From Burkholderiales bacterium (GTDB lineage Bacteria; Pseudomonadota; Gammaproteobacteria; Burkholderiales; Burkholderiaceae_C), in contig CANCVB010000026.1 of the NCBI GenBank assembly GCA_947381415.1, positions 1-38,731 of the forward strand: a stretch of DNA of 38,731 bases. The letters run 5' to 3'. A program made the translations under genes and the position numbers. Positions 18,590-25,542 of this stretch are shown here, in pieces (the stretch's first letter is position 1; each line of letters begins with the position of its first letter). Below the pieces are notes generated by a model. That model worked only from the letters and a program-made list of their open reading frames with translations. It was not told the origin of the DNA and did no database searches.

Positions 18590-19342
18590 TCACTTGTAAA
18601 TAAAACTCGATGCGAGTGAACCCATGACCAGCGTCCACCCATCGACCAACACAAACAGCATCAACTTGAATGGCATGGAAATGATCATGGGCGACAGCAT
18701 CATCATGCCCATGGACATCAACACACTGGCCACAATCAAATCAATCACCACGAAAGGGATGTAAATCATGAAGCCGATCATGAATGCGCTCTTGAGTTCA
18801 GAGGTCATGAAGGCAGGTACCAGCGTGGTGAAAGGCACTTCCGCTGCGCTGGCGATTTCTTTTTTCTGACCAATTTGCATGAACATCGCAATATCGTCTT
18901 CACGGGTTTGCAGCATCATGAAGTTACGCACAGGCACCTCCGCCACCGCCAAGGCTTTGTCAAACGGCATGGTGCCGTTCATATAAGGCGCAATCGCTTT
19001 GCTGTAAACCTCATCAAACACAGGCGACATGATGAACAAGGTCAGGAACAAAGCCAAACCTACCAATACGGTATTGGGTGGCGTTTGCCCCGTACCCAAT
19101 GCCTGACGCAAGATCGACAAAACAATGATGATGCGCACAAACGAGGTCATCATCAACAACAAAGAAGGCAAGACGGTCAATACCGTCATCAAGCCCAACA
19201 GTTGCATCGTCATGCTGTACTGTTGCCCGGCTTTGCCACTGTTGACCGTCACCAAGGGCAAGCCCTGTGCCATGGCCACATCGGGCAATACCATGACCAG
19301 TAACCACAGTGCTAAGCACCACCATCCATGTTTAGTGCGCAT
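18590..19342 (-). CDS. fliP: flagellar export gate protein FliP
   Basis: A 250-residue protein. An AAGGTG site six bases before the ATG at 19342 supports this start over ATG 19360, giving an 11-nt overlap with fliO. FliP carries a cleavable signal sequence, here about residues 1-26 (GWWCLALWLLVMVLPDVAMAQ). Family signatures are MMTSFVRIIIVLSILRQALGTGQTPPN, FLTLFIMSPVFDEVY, then PFTTLVPAFMTSELKSAF and GMMMLSPMIISMPFKLMLFV. FliP is the core of the FliPQR pore. Confidence 0.97.
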   Translation of the reverse strand: MRTKHGWWCLALWLLVMVLPDVAMAQGLPLVTVNSGKAGQQYSMTMQLLGLMTVLTVLPSLLLMMTSFVRIIIVLSILRQALGTGQTPPNTVLVGLALFLTLFIMSPVFDEVYSKAIAPYMNGTMPFDKALAVAEVPVRNFMMLQTREDDIAMFMQIGQKKEIASAAEVPFTTLVPAFMTSELKSAFMIGFMIYIPFVVIDLIVASVLMSMGMMMLSPMIISMPFKLMLFVLVDGWTLVMGSLASSFIYK

Positions 19343-19628
19343 CGGAAACACCTTGCTCAACGGGGGGGGAAGAATCTGCCGGCCATGCGTGCAGTGTTTG
19401 AATATCGTTGGGGTTGACCGCCAACAACAACCTCTGAGAGTCCACTTGAACCAGCAACAACTTGTGCCGCATGCCCATGGGGTAGGCCTCTAGAATTTGA
19501 ATTCGGCGTTTGGCAGAAGGGAGGAGAAAGCCCTTGTTGCGACGCGACAGCCACCAAAGGACCGCCGCCAACAGCAACAAGACGAATGTCATACTGAGAG
19601 AATACTGAACCCAGTCTTGGTTTGGCAT
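19332..19628 (-). CDS. fliO: flagellar biosynthesis protein FliO
   Basis: A 98-residue protein with one transmembrane helix (SMTFVLLLLAAVLWWLS, about residues 12-28). A basic cytosolic domain follows (KRRIQILEAYPMGMRHKLLLVQVDSQRLLLAV), the FliO signature. FliO helps FliP assemble into the gate. GGGGA precedes the ATG at 19628. It heads the fliO-P-Q-R-flhB run. The divergent plus-strand gene starts only 33 nt away (19662), so any promoter must overlap one of the two coding regions. Confidence 0.92.
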   Translation of the reverse strand: MPNQDWVQYSLSMTFVLLLLAAVLWWLSRRNKGFLLPSAKRRIQILEAYPMGMRHKLLLVQVDSQRLLLAVNPNDIQTLHAWPADSSPPVEQGVSDAH

Positions 19629-19661
19629 GGTTCCCCATTATCCACGCGGAAGCGTCAATTC

Positions 19662-20069
19662 ATGAAAAAACTTGATCATTCATACAAATTATTGGTTTGC
19701 TTGACTTTGCTGGCCTTGTCCTTGAGCGCAAGCGCTGCCGACTGGGTCGCTTTGGGACTCGCCGACCTGGGCACTTACGGCATCGACCGCGCCTCCATTG
19801 AAAAGGACGGCTCGCTGCGTCGCGTCTGGACCATGTTGGATTACCGTGAACCGCAAAAATCTTCCCAAGGTAAAACTTATCTCTCCAGCCGAGCGCTGAT
19901 GGAAATGGAATGCAGCAAACGCCAAGTGCGCACCCGTTCCATGGCCTTGTACAGCGGTCACAACTTGGGCGGAGAAGCACTGACCAGCGAAGGTATTTTT
20001 GACCAATGGCAGGCGGTGCCGCCACATTCGCCTGTGTTCACCATGTTCAAGGTGGTGTGTGAACACTAA
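19662..20069 (+). CDS. surface-adhesin E-like secreted protein
   Basis: A 135-residue protein with GGAAG nine bases before the ATG at 19662. Residues 1-25 are a Sec signal peptide (LLVCLTLLALSLSASA, cleavage before ADW). The mature part has a beta-rich pattern: ADWVALGLADLGTYGIDRASI, then RRVWTMLDYREPQ. Two cysteines in MECSKRQVRTRSM and the end VVCEH could form a disulphide. This matches the small surface-adhesin protein E-like family that is common and multicopy in Comamonadaceae. The role is unknown; family members occur outside flagellar clusters too. It sits on the opposite strand inside the fli cluster. Confidence 0.72.
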   Translation: MKKLDHSYKLLVCLTLLALSLSASAADWVALGLADLGTYGIDRASIEKDGSLRRVWTMLDYREPQKSSQGKTYLSSRALMEMECSKRQVRTRSMALYSGHNLGGEALTSEGIFDQWQAVPPHSPVFTMFKVVCEH

Positions 20070-20877
20070 GCCCTCACCCAATTTGGCTTGGGCCACTTGG
20101 ATACGCGATCTCGCCAATGCCGGTGGTACGGGGGGGTTGAACTGGCACGTGCATGCACTGCGCTCCTTGAACCGCTGGCTGCCTACGCGTGAACGCATCG
20201 CACAATTCTTGGCCGGCATCGAGCCCCGTCAAACGCATTTGTTGCTGATTGGCCCCAGCGCTGGTTGGATGTTGCCCACCCCGTGGTTGACACGTTTCAA
20301 AGAGGTGGATGTCTTTGACATCGACCCTTTGGTGCCCTTCTTGTTTGGTGTGCGTCATGGCAAAGTGCTGCGCGAACACGGAACACAGCTTCGTTTCCAT
20401 CGCCAAGATGCGATTGCAGGTTTGCCGCAACTCCTGAAAGATCACCCCAACGCATGTTTGTGGTTTGACAATGTGTTGGGGCAGGTCAGTGTGCGCTTGG
20501 GCGACGAAGACATTGCTGAGCGTCAACTGCGCCACCTCAAGCAGTTGATGCAAGGACGGTCGTGGGGAAGTTTGCATGATGTTTACTCAGGCCCTGTCGA
20601 TACAGACATGGCCTTGCCCTTGGTACAAACCTGTGCGCTCAAGCGCTTAAACGCCACCGGCGACAACAGCGAGCAAGTGGAACTCGACGGGCGTATTCAA
20701 ACCTTAGACGTCGCCGCGCAAAGTTTGTTGACACGTTTGAATGCGAAAGGGGTATGGCACGACCATGCAACCTCGGGCGTGTTTGCGCCCCACACGCCAA
20801 CCACCTTGATGGCATGGGCCTTCAAGCCGCACTATTGGCATTGGTTAGAGGCTGGCTGGGTTAACTCTTCAGGTTAA
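20059..20877 (+). CDS. hypothetical protein with methyltransferase-like N-terminal motif
   Basis: A 272-residue protein. The GTG at 20059, preceded by AAGGTGG and overlapping the adhesin-like gene by 11 nt, is preferred over an ATG at 19999 that would overlap that gene further. Residues about 60-90 include HLLLIGPSAGWMLP and then VDVFDIDPLVPFLF. This is a Gly-rich loop followed by an acidic-ended strand, as in Rossmann-type methyltransferases. A later LWFDNVLGQVSVRL could be a catalytic-domain strand. There is no signal peptide. Its stop overlaps the convergent fliJ end by 17 bp. I do not recognise a named family, and the methyltransferase idea is only a fold impression. Confidence 0.6.
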   Translation: MNTKPSPNLAWATWIRDLANAGGTGGLNWHVHALRSLNRWLPTRERIAQFLAGIEPRQTHLLLIGPSAGWMLPTPWLTRFKEVDVFDIDPLVPFLFGVRHGKVLREHGTQLRFHRQDAIAGLPQLLKDHPNACLWFDNVLGQVSVRLGDEDIAERQLRHLKQLMQGRSWGSLHDVYSGPVDTDMALPLVQTCALKRLNATGDNSEQVELDGRIQTLDVAAQSLLTRLNAKGVWHDHATSGVFAPHTPTTLMAWAFKPHYWHWLEAGWVNSSG

Positions 20878-21301
20878 ACAGCGTCAAACCCAAGGCGTCC
20901 ATTTCCTTTTGATCGCGTTTGCGCTCCCAGGTCTTGACCGCTTTCTCATCCTTTTCTTGCATGGTCTCCATCTTCATGCGTTGGTGAGTGGCTTGCAACA
21001 AGGCCAGTTTGATGCCTTCCAATTCTGCCGAGGCTTTGGCAACGTCTGCGTCTATGCGGTTGACCAGGTCCTGCAAATGCAAGACAAATTGACGTTGGTT
21101 GGTGGCATCTGCCATGCTGTGCAGCGCGGCTTGTGCTTCAAACGCCCGCTTTTTGTAATCGGCGAGCAGCGTGTCCATGCGTTCACGGCTTTCTTGCAAT
21201 GCGCGGAATTTCTTTTGGGCCTCGGCATACGAACGAACCAATATCTCCTCGGTATCCTTGGCTTTTTTGGTCAGTACTGCCCAACAACTGCGAACCTGCA
21301 T
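20861..21301 (-). CDS. fliJ: flagellar export chaperone/stalk protein FliJ
   Basis: A 146-residue, almost entirely alpha-helical coiled-coil protein, the expected size for FliJ. It contains the amphipathic helix KKAKDTEEILVRSYAEAQKKFRALQESRERM and a second long helix (QDLVNRIDADVAKASAELEGIK). FliJ inserts into the FliI hexamer and promotes export. It starts 12 nt after the fliI stop. After it the usual fliK-L-M-N genes are replaced by two convergent plus-strand genes, and its stop overlaps the second of these by 17 bp. Confidence 0.86.
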   Translation of the reverse strand: MQVRSCWAVLTKKAKDTEEILVRSYAEAQKKFRALQESRERMDTLLADYKKRAFEAQAALHSMADATNQRQFVLHLQDLVNRIDADVAKASAELEGIKLALLQATHQRMKMETMQEKDEKAVKTWERKRDQKEMDALGLTLFNLKS

Positions 21302-21313
21302 TGTGTCGTTCCA

Positions 21314-22639
21314 TCAAGATTGGTTAAGCAACTCACGCAATTGCGCACGCGTCACGTCGTAGTCCTGGCTGATGTGCATATCTTGCCGCAAAAAATTGAC
21401 AATGCGGTCATTCAAGCGAATCGCTTCATCCAATTCTGGGTTGGAGCCATGTTCATAGGCGCCCACCTGAATCAGGTCGACATTTTGCTGGTATAGGGAC
21501 CACAGTCTGCGCAATTTATTGGACAAGCGCAAGTCTTCACTGCTCAACAAGGTTTGCATCAACCGAGAGATAGAACCGGTCAAGTCAATCGCTGGATAGT
21601 GCGCAGAGTCGGCCAGTTTGCGTGACAACATGACCTGCCCATCCAAAGAGGCACGTGCAATGTCCACGATCGGATCGGCTGCGTCATCGCCTTCAGCCAA
21701 CACAGTGTAGATGGCGGTGATCGATCCATGTCCATGCCGGCCTACGCCACCGCGTTCAATCAAATTGGGTAACAAACCAAACACCGAGGGCGGGTAACCC
21801 TTGGCGGTCGGTGGTTCGCCAATGGCCAGGCCAATTTCTCGCTGGGCATGGGCCACACGCGTCAAACTGTCACACAGCATCAGCACATCTTTACCTTGGT
21901 CACGAAAATATTCTGCGATGACATGGGTGAGGTGGGTGGCCTTTAATCGCAACACCGGCGAGACATTGGCAGGTGCCGCAACCACGACAGATTTGGCCAA
22001 ACCCTCTTCACCCAATGACTCTTGAATAAACGCTTGCACCTCGCGGCCACGCTCGCCAATCAAACCAATGATGACAATATCGGCTTTGGTAAACCGCGTG
22101 AGCATGCCCAACAACACACTTTTACCCACACCAGAGCCTGCAACCAAGCCCAGGCGTTGGCCACGACCCAAAGTGAGTATGCCGTTGATGGCCTTGACAC
22201 CGACGTCAAGTATTTTGTTGATGGGGCCGCGCTCCATGGGATTGATGGGGCGACCCAAGAGGCTGAGCAAGTCTTTGCAAACCGGCGCAGGTTTTCCGTC
22301 CAGGGGTTGGCAGCGCCCATCAATGACGCGACCTAAGAGTTCAGGACCCAAACTCACCAAAGAAGAATTGCTGACCACGCGAACCATGTCGCCTGGGCCT
22401 ACCCCTGCAGGCTCGGTGAATGGCATCAAGAACAAAACCTTGTCATTGAAACCCACCACCTCGGCCTCGACACGGTGACCATGGCGACCCACCACTTCGC
22501 AGCATGCACCCAAAGGTGCCATCACGCCACGGGCCTCTAAGGTCATACCCACCAAGCGCACCAAAGTACCGCTGCGCTGCGGTTGTGGCGTGCGCAAGCC
22601 TGAGAGGCTTTGTTCGACTTCCTGGGCAAAATCCATCAT
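21314..22639 (-). CDS. fliI: flagellum-specific ATPase FliI
   Basis: A 441-residue F1-beta-like ATPase that powers flagellar export. The Walker A motif is GSGVGKS (in RLGLVAGSGVGKSVLLGML). Other markers are GLIGERGREVQAFIQ, VLMLCDSLTRVAHAQREIGLAIGEPPTAKGYPPSVF and SLYQQNVDLIQVGAY. The N-terminal FliH-interacting domain is of normal length. Its start at 22639 follows the FliF-tail paralogue by only 3 nt, and fliJ follows at 12 nt. Confidence 0.98.
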   Translation of the reverse strand: MMDFAQEVEQSLSGLRTPQPQRSGTLVRLVGMTLEARGVMAPLGACCEVVGRHGHRVEAEVVGFNDKVLFLMPFTEPAGVGPGDMVRVVSNSSLVSLGPELLGRVIDGRCQPLDGKPAPVCKDLLSLLGRPINPMERGPINKILDVGVKAINGILTLGRGQRLGLVAGSGVGKSVLLGMLTRFTKADIVIIGLIGERGREVQAFIQESLGEEGLAKSVVVAAPANVSPVLRLKATHLTHVIAEYFRDQGKDVLMLCDSLTRVAHAQREIGLAIGEPPTAKGYPPSVFGLLPNLIERGGVGRHGHGSITAIYTVLAEGDDAADPIVDIARASLDGQVMLSRKLADSAHYPAIDLTGSISRLMQTLLSSEDLRLSNKLRRLWSLYQQNVDLIQVGAYEHGSNPELDEAIRLNDRIVNFLRQDMHISQDYDVTRAQLRELLNQS

Positions 22640-22642
22640 GGC

Positions 22643-23254
22643 TTAGGGGGTGATCTGAATCATGGATCGAATGGTATTGGCCACCCGGTTTTGTTCTTGT
22701 TCGGCAACAAAACGCACCACCATGAGTTTGTCTTCGTAGCTGTTGCCAGCCAAGAGTTCTGCGGGAATCACTGGTTTTTTCTTTTGCTTCTTCATGTTTT
22801 CACGCATTTTCTTCAACTCGTCATCGCCTTCATCTTCGACACCTGCTTCAAGGTCGGCCAACAGCTGGGCTTCGTGCGCCAAACGCTGTGCCTCCTCTTG
22901 TGCCACCAATGCGCGCCGTGCCAATTCTGCCTCGTGGCCTTTGTAACGCAAATCCATGGCCTCTTGTTGCTCGGCGAGCAGCCGTTGCTCCTCTTCACTG
23001 AGCACCACCGGGGCAGGTGCTTCAGGCGCCACTTCTTCAAGCTTGGGCAGGGCTGATTTCTCGGCGGGCTTGGGCAAATAAAAACTGGCGAATTGCTGGC
23101 GGTACGCACTGTTGACAGCGAGTTGCGCCATTTCTTCCAACTCCAAATAGTTGGGCTCGCGCCTGACCATGGACATCAGCATGGGTCTGACGACCCAGGC
23201 CAAAAAGGCCAGGCACATGAGTGTGCGCAACGCAATGTTGGTGAAATCAAGCAT
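22643..23254 (-). CDS. membrane-anchored paralogue of the FliF C-terminal (FliG-binding) tail
   Basis: A 203-residue protein encoded between fliH and fliI. Residues 6-27 form a membrane helix ending WVVRPM, which matches the FliF second helix ending FVVRPM. Residues 86-150 are a charged coiled coil (SEEEQRLLAEQQEAMDLR). Residues 157-203 align with the last residues of FliF: KKKPVIPAELL versus PKKQAIPADLL, NSYEDK versus NSYDDK, and RVANTIRSMI versus RVAGVMRGMI. The FliF N-terminal region and all periplasmic ring domains are absent. It overlaps fliH by 8 nt and lies 3 nt before fliI, so it is translationally tied to the operon. It could offer extra FliG-binding sites. Neither a truncated fliF fragment nor a known fli gene explains it. 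Confidence 0.82.
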   Translation of the reverse strand: MLDFTNIALRTLMCLAFLAWVVRPMLMSMVRREPNYLELEEMAQLAVNSAYRQQFASFYLPKPAEKSALPKLEEVAPEAPAPVVLSEEEQRLLAEQQEAMDLRYKGHEAELARRALVAQEEAQRLAHEAQLLADLEAGVEDEGDDELKKMRENMKKQKKKPVIPAELLAGNSYEDKLMVVRFVAEQEQNRVANTIRSMIQITP

Positions 23255-24485
23255 GGGTATCCCCGTCCAAAATATCGGAATCGTTATCGGTTAACGGATC
23301 TTGGTAGGTGACGCGTTCTGCGACGTCTTGCGCCTGACCTTCACGTTGCGCCAAGGGTTGACGGAAAAAGACGGATTCCTCGCGCCATGCCTCGGGTTGG
23401 GTCAACAAACTGTTGGCCAAGGTTTGCATGCGGTTTTGCACCAAATCTTCGATTTGCGTATCGTTGACCAGCACACGCACACTGCCGGGTTGCAAGCTAG
23501 AAACCGCTTGGATTTGCATTTGGCCCATCACATCGCCAGCCATTTCCTGCAAGCGCGCTTTGTCTTGGGGGTTGAGTTCAATCACCACCTGCGATTGACC
23601 GTGCAAATCGATTTCATCTAAACACCGCTGCACCAAACGCTCAATGGCTTGGCCTGAGAGATTGAGTTCAGCCAACACCATGTGTTCGCTGATATGCAAG
23701 GCCAAACGTTTCAAGGGTTCAAACAAAGCCTGTGGGTTATCGCTCAACGCCTGCAATTTGTCTGTCACTTCTTGGAGCAGCTGCTTTTGGTCATCCAGCA
23801 CAGACATGATTTCATGGCGTTGTGCATCCAAGGCTTGGGTTTGTGCCGCTTGTGCTTGCGATTGGGCAGCTTCCTGACCGTCTTTCTGGCCTTGCGTCAA
23901 ACCGACTGACTTGCCCTGGGCATGTCCTTGGGCATGACCTGCCTCATAACCTTCGGCACGGCCTGCCGCAAAACCTTCTTGGTAAGCAGCCTCACGGGCA
24001 GCAGCCCAATCGGCCGAATTAAAACGCGCATCTTCTGGGCTTTCATCACCCAGGGCGTCCCAAATATCGGGGTTGGCACTGGCCCAAAAACTTTCGTGAC
24101 CGTACAAAACCGAAGGGTCGGGCTTTTCTGTGGCCGCAACGGCTTTCGGGGGGGCTGCGACTTCAACACCTGTGTCAACTGCTTGGACGGCCAGCTCTTC
24201 AGGTTCTGGGTTTGCCACATCGCTTTTCTTTGCAGATCGCGGCGTAGGCAAGGGCGAACCAAAAGTCTCTAAAACAAAGCCATCGCTGTTGTCAAACACT
24301 TTGGCAGACTCGGGGATGGCCAATTGCTTGAACAAGACCGAGGCAAAGTCAAGTTTGGGCACTTGTGCCCAATCCACTTCACCAAACTGCGCGGTGAGTT
24401 TGTCCGACGAGTGCAACCACGTATCGTGAAGCCAATGCCTGGGTGCAGGCTGATGCGTATCGGGTTTAAACAAAATCGGCTCCAC
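23247..24485 (-). CDS. fliH: flagellar export regulator FliH, long form
   Basis: A 412-residue protein, well above the roughly 230-290 usual for FliH. It starts at GTG 24485, overlapping fliG by 20 nt; no nearby ATG is in frame. Residues 1-165 are a weakly conserved acidic/Pro region. Residues 171-203 carry the GxxxG-type repeat of FliH (GFAAGRAEGYEAGHAQGHAQ), followed by a long helix. The C-terminal V-ATPase-E-like domain has AERVTYQDPLTDNDSDI at the end. FliH dimers bind FliI and dock it at the export gate. It overlaps the FliF-tail paralogue by 8 nt. Confidence 0.88.
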   Translation of the reverse strand: MEPILFKPDTHQPAPRHWLHDTWLHSSDKLTAQFGEVDWAQVPKLDFASVLFKQLAIPESAKVFDNSDGFVLETFGSPLPTPRSAKKSDVANPEPEELAVQAVDTGVEVAAPPKAVAATEKPDPSVLYGHESFWASANPDIWDALGDESPEDARFNSADWAAAREAAYQEGFAAGRAEGYEAGHAQGHAQGKSVGLTQGQKDGQEAAQSQAQAAQTQALDAQRHEIMSVLDDQKQLLQEVTDKLQALSDNPQALFEPLKRLALHISEHMVLAELNLSGQAIERLVQRCLDEIDLHGQSQVVIELNPQDKARLQEMAGDVMGQMQIQAVSSLQPGSVRVLVNDTQIEDLVQNRMQTLANSLLTQPEAWREESVFFRQPLAQREGQAQDVAERVTYQDPLTDNDSDILDGDTHA

Positions 24486-25503
24486 CCAAGATCAATTCGC
24501 CGGTGTCCGAGAGCTTGCGTGCCAGACGCATGATTTTCTTTTGGGCGTCTTCCACATCGGCCACACGCACAGGTCCGCGTGCGTCCATGTCGTCTTTGAA
24601 CATACCGCGGGCACGTTCGGACATGTTGTCCAAGAACCGCGCCAACACCTCGTCTGGCGCACCTTTGAGTGCCACCATCAACTGATCGGGCTCGACATTG
24701 CGCATCAACACTTGGATACCTTTGTTATCGACGGTCACCAAGTTATCGAAGGTGAACATCTGGTCTTGGATTTTGAGCATCAAGTCGACGTCGAGTTCTT
24801 CCAAACCATCCATGACCGAGCGTTCCAAATCGGTTTTGGTTTTGTTCATGATGTCGGCAGCGGCTTTGATACCCCCAAAACTGGAGGACTTGGAAGAAGA
24901 GCTCTTGGCGAACTGCTGCTTCATGATTTGTTCAAGCTCGGCCATGGCGGAGGGTTGCACCGTGTCCATGCTGGCCACACGCTGAATCGCCTCTGGTCGC
25001 ACCTCTGGGGGCAGGTAGACCAACACGTCGGCAGCGACACTGGTTTCCAGCAGCGACAAAATAATGGCAATCACTTGCGGATGCTCGGTGCGAATCATCT
25101 CGGCAATCGAACGCGGATCCATCCAGCTGAGAATATCCAAGCCTTTGGTACCTTGACCAGGCATGATGCGGTTCAGTACTGAATTGGCTTTATCGTCACC
25201 CAAAGCCAAGCGCATGACTTTGTCCACATAGTCAGAGCCACCGAGTCCCACGCTGTTTTGTTTTTTCAGCATATCGACAAACTGGTCTAGCACCACGTTG
25301 ACCGCGTTTTGCGACAAGCTAGAGGCTTGCACCATGGCAGCTCCCAAAGCTTGAACTTCCTTGGGGCTGAGGTATTTCACAATCTCTGCGGCTTGTTCTT
25401 CGCCCAGCAAGAGCATCAGCACTGCAGCGCGTTGGGTGGACGTCATCGCGGCCATTTCGGCGCGCAACTCTGGTGTCCATTGAATCGAATCGTTATCAGC
25501 CAT
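24466..25503 (-). CDS. fliG: flagellar motor switch protein FliG
   Basis: A 345-residue protein from the ATG at 25503, which has AGGA six to seven bases upstream; the in-frame start at 25524 has no such site. The N-terminal domain (FliF-binding) includes TSTQRAAVLMLLLGEEQAAEIVKYLSPKEV. The middle domain has the EHPQVIAIILSLLE stretch, and the C-terminal torque domain ends FKDDMDARGPVRVADVEDAQKKIMRLARKL. The conserved charged residues for stator interaction are in DNMSERARGMFKDDMD. It lies between fliF (39 nt upstream) and fliH (20-nt overlap). Confidence 0.98.
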   Translation of the reverse strand: MADNDSIQWTPELRAEMAAMTSTQRAAVLMLLLGEEQAAEIVKYLSPKEVQALGAAMVQASSLSQNAVNVVLDQFVDMLKKQNSVGLGGSDYVDKVMRLALGDDKANSVLNRIMPGQGTKGLDILSWMDPRSIAEMIRTEHPQVIAIILSLLETSVAADVLVYLPPEVRPEAIQRVASMDTVQPSAMAELEQIMKQQFAKSSSSKSSSFGGIKAAADIMNKTKTDLERSVMDGLEELDVDLMLKIQDQMFTFDNLVTVDNKGIQVLMRNVEPDQLMVALKGAPDEVLARFLDNMSERARGMFKDDMDARGPVRVADVEDAQKKIMRLARKLSDTGELILGGADFV

Positions 25504-25542
25504 GTTGGTTCCTGGTTTTCTCAATCTTCATCAAGGTTCACA

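Noticed and set aside
22643-23254. FliF-tail paralogue as a pseudogene fragment or as FliK/FliL
   Set aside because: The frame is intact, overlaps both neighbours tightly, has a proper membrane helix, and matches the FliF tail instead of FliK or FliL.
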